This document shows, piece by piece, positions 5,849 to 6,948 of a DNA stretch of 6,948 nt. A program made the translations under genes and the position numbers. Position 1 is the first letter of the stretch; every line of letters starts with the position of its first letter. Below the pieces are notes generated by a model. The model was not told the DNA's origin, did not search any database, and saw nothing but the letters and a program-made list of their open reading frames with translations. Source of the DNA: Bacteroidales bacterium (GTDB lineage: Bacteria > Bacteroidota > Bacteroidia > Bacteroidales > Marinilabiliaceae); contig SFOL01000093.1 of NCBI GenBank assembly GCA_004552385.1, positions 1 through 6,948 of the forward strand, given 5' to 3'.

Positions 5849-6292
5849 TTACTTAGGCATCTCGGCCTCTGAATACTGCTTGACGAGCGAGAGCACGGCA
5901 CGGGCGCAAGCCTCGGTGTCGCCAGAGGTGCAGACGTGGAGCTTATAGGCGCCCGTCTTGGAGCAGATGAACTGGAACGCGGTGAAGACCTTGCCGTTGG
6001 CGCTGTTGGAGCCAATGAGCTTGTCGCCGTCATAAATCTCAACTACCACATTCTCGGAGTTGGCCGAGCCGTTGGCGATATTGACCTGATAGTGGGTGCG
6101 GCTGTTCAAGACAACAGAGAACTTTGATCCAGTCTTGCTCGTGCCAGCAGCGAGCTTTATATCGAAGTCTTTGATATACTGATAGTTGCCCATGGCGCCA
6201 AGAGCCTGTTTCATGAGCTCGTCGCCACACTGGGCGTTGACGCTGGAAGCCATAGCGAAGATGGCGATGATAGATAAAAGAATCTGTTTCAT
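5849..6292 (-). CDS. Small exported protein of the duplicated cassette, copy 2
   Basis: Function not recognised. The 147-aa paralogue of the protein at 4413-4853 has a different but equally clear type I signal peptide: MKQ, hydrophobic 4-15, and VNA before Q21. The mature part is almost the same. Only about 11 of 126 residues differ, the four cysteines are in identical positions (22, 110, 121, 129), and most differences are conservative. A hand alignment of the mature-region DNA gives roughly 60 mismatches in about 370 bases, most of them silent, so the protein has been held constant by selection since an old duplication. It starts 38 nt after the stop of the partial lipoprotein gene upstream. 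Same presumed location and partner type as copy 1. Confidence 0.88.
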   Translation of the reverse strand: MKQILLSIIAIFAMASSVNAQCGDELMKQALGAMGNYQYIKDFDIKLAAGTSKTGSKFSVVLNSRTHYQVNIANGSANSENVVVEIYDGDKLIGSNSANGKVFTAFQFICSKTGAYKLHVCTSGDTEACARAVLSLVKQYSEAEMPK

Positions 6293-6330
6293 TTTGAGAG
6301 TGTATGAAAAAGTGGCGTGGGTGGTAAAAA

Positions 6331-6948
6331 TTATTCTACGATGAACTGACGGAGGTCATTCACCTTGGCTATGATGGCAGAGACCTGCTCCGGGGTTATT
6401 TTGACGTGGGTCAGCTCGTTCTGCTCGATCACGAGCATGCCGTCGACCTCCTTAGTGACAGGCTCACCAAGCTCATAAGTGATCTGGACGTCATCATATA
6501 TCTTCTTGACATCGTCCACCTTGCTGACGAGCTCCTGGAAGTTGGCATCACCGCGGCTATAGTTGTTGAGGATGATGAGCAGGATGCCGACAATATCCTT
6601 CTGCTCGCCAAGACGGTTGATGAGCTCCGGATCCTGAGTCTGCTCGATGACCTTACAGGTGATGAAAATGCCCTCGACCCATGCACCAGCCACAATGGCG
6701 GTGGAGACGTTGGACCTCTTCTGCTCGCGGAGGTACTTGTCCATCTCGTTGAAGCTGGAGACGGAGAGCTGCTTGAGCGAATCGAGGTTGGTGCTATTCT
6801 TAGCGAGGCGGCTCAGCGTGCTGAAGTCGAGGAACTGCCCGACATTGAGTCCGTCAGCGAGTTCCTTGACGGCGAGAAGGTAAGAAACGACGACGCTATT
6901 CTTGTTGAAGGTGTTGATGTAACCGAGGTCGGCGCTATAGGCTCCGAG
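6331..6948 (-). CDS. Predicted lipoprotein of the duplicated cassette, copy 2 (5' end outside window)
   Basis: The open frame runs from the stop at 6331 to the window edge (205 residues visible, beginning LGAYSADLGYINTF), so the N-terminus and any lipoprotein signal lie outside. It aligns without a single gap to residues 98-302 of the protein at 4857-5765, with about 132 of 205 positions identical (64%, hand count). Blocks VGQFLDFSTL, LAKNSTNLDSLKQLSV and KEVDGMLVIEQNE are shared, and the stretch corresponding to 217-258 is the least similar. The internal ATG at 6744 aligns with mid-protein residues of copy 1 and is not the real start. Lipidation is inferred from the paralogue only. Function unknown. 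Confidence 0.85.
   Translation of the reverse strand, partial: LGAYSADLGYINTFNKNSVVVSYLLAVKELADGLNVGQFLDFSTLSRLAKNSTNLDSLKQLSVSSFNEMDKYLREQKRSNVSTAIVAGAWVEGIFITCKVIEQTQDPELINRLGEQKDIVGILLIILNNYSRGDANFQELVSKVDDVKKIYDDVQITYELGEPVTKEVDGMLVIEQNELTHVKITPEQVSAIIAKVNDLRQFIVE

Larger units (their letters stand above)
4413..6948 (-). repeat. Tandem duplication of a two-gene cassette
   Basis: Unit 1 (4413-5765) and unit 2 (5849 to beyond 6948) have the same order: lipoprotein gene, then small exported-protein gene, all on the minus strand. The small-gene starts are 1439 bp apart. Intergenic distances differ between units (3 nt against 38 nt inside the unit; 83 nt between units) and the intergenic sequences are not visibly similar. 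Similarity is therefore limited to the coding regions, as expected for an old duplication. Whether more units lie beyond the right edge cannot be seen. Confidence 0.88.

Noticed and set aside
6331..6744. 137-aa version of the right-edge gene starting at 6744
   Set aside because: The frame continues to the window edge and the upstream 68 residues align closely with copy 1 of the lipoprotein, so the gene is longer and truncated only by the window.

Overview
The window looks like a chromosomal segment from a member of the Bacteroidota, most likely order Bacteroidales, with a fairly GC-rich genome. Evidence is the Bacteroidota-type -7 promoter boxes (TAnnTTTG) in front of ribD, prmC and the tRNA gene, the lack of clear Shine-Dalgarno sequences, the divergent prmC/ribD pair (known from this group), and a ComEC whose C-terminal region lacks the metallo-beta-lactamase metal-ligand pattern. 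I see no phage, insertion sequence, CRISPR array or integrase. There is no gene-free stretch over 300 bases.

Left part (1-2340): at the edge is the first 11-12 codons of an unidentified minus-strand gene, preceded on the same strand by prmC (glutamine methyltransferase of release factors). Divergent from prmC is ribD (bifunctional riboflavin deaminase/reductase). The 35 bp between the start codons holds two facing -7 boxes inside a 41-bp interrupted palindrome, so the two mRNAs are predicted to overlap at their 5' ends. After ribD come a tRNA-Pro(CGG) gene with its own -7 box and two successive terminator-like hairpins. The second has two alternative left arms.

Middle (2346-4382): a complete minus-strand comEC/rec2-type gene for a DNA-uptake channel, unusually rich in cysteine. 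A strong hairpin with a T-rich tail sits directly before its start codon and separates it from the upstream genes.

Right part (4413-6948), all minus strand: a tandemly duplicated two-gene cassette. Each unit is a predicted lipoprotein (302 aa; the second copy runs off the window edge) followed by a small exported protein (146/147 aa) with a signal peptide, four conserved cysteines and a beta-rich sequence. The small proteins are about 91% identical after the signal peptide, while the lipoproteins are about 64% identical over the 205 comparable residues, with no gap. I do not recognise a named function for either protein. The strict pairing, the 3-nt spacing in one unit and the duplication as a unit suggest that the two proteins work together in the cell envelope. 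This cassette is the best candidate in the window for an uncharacterised system.
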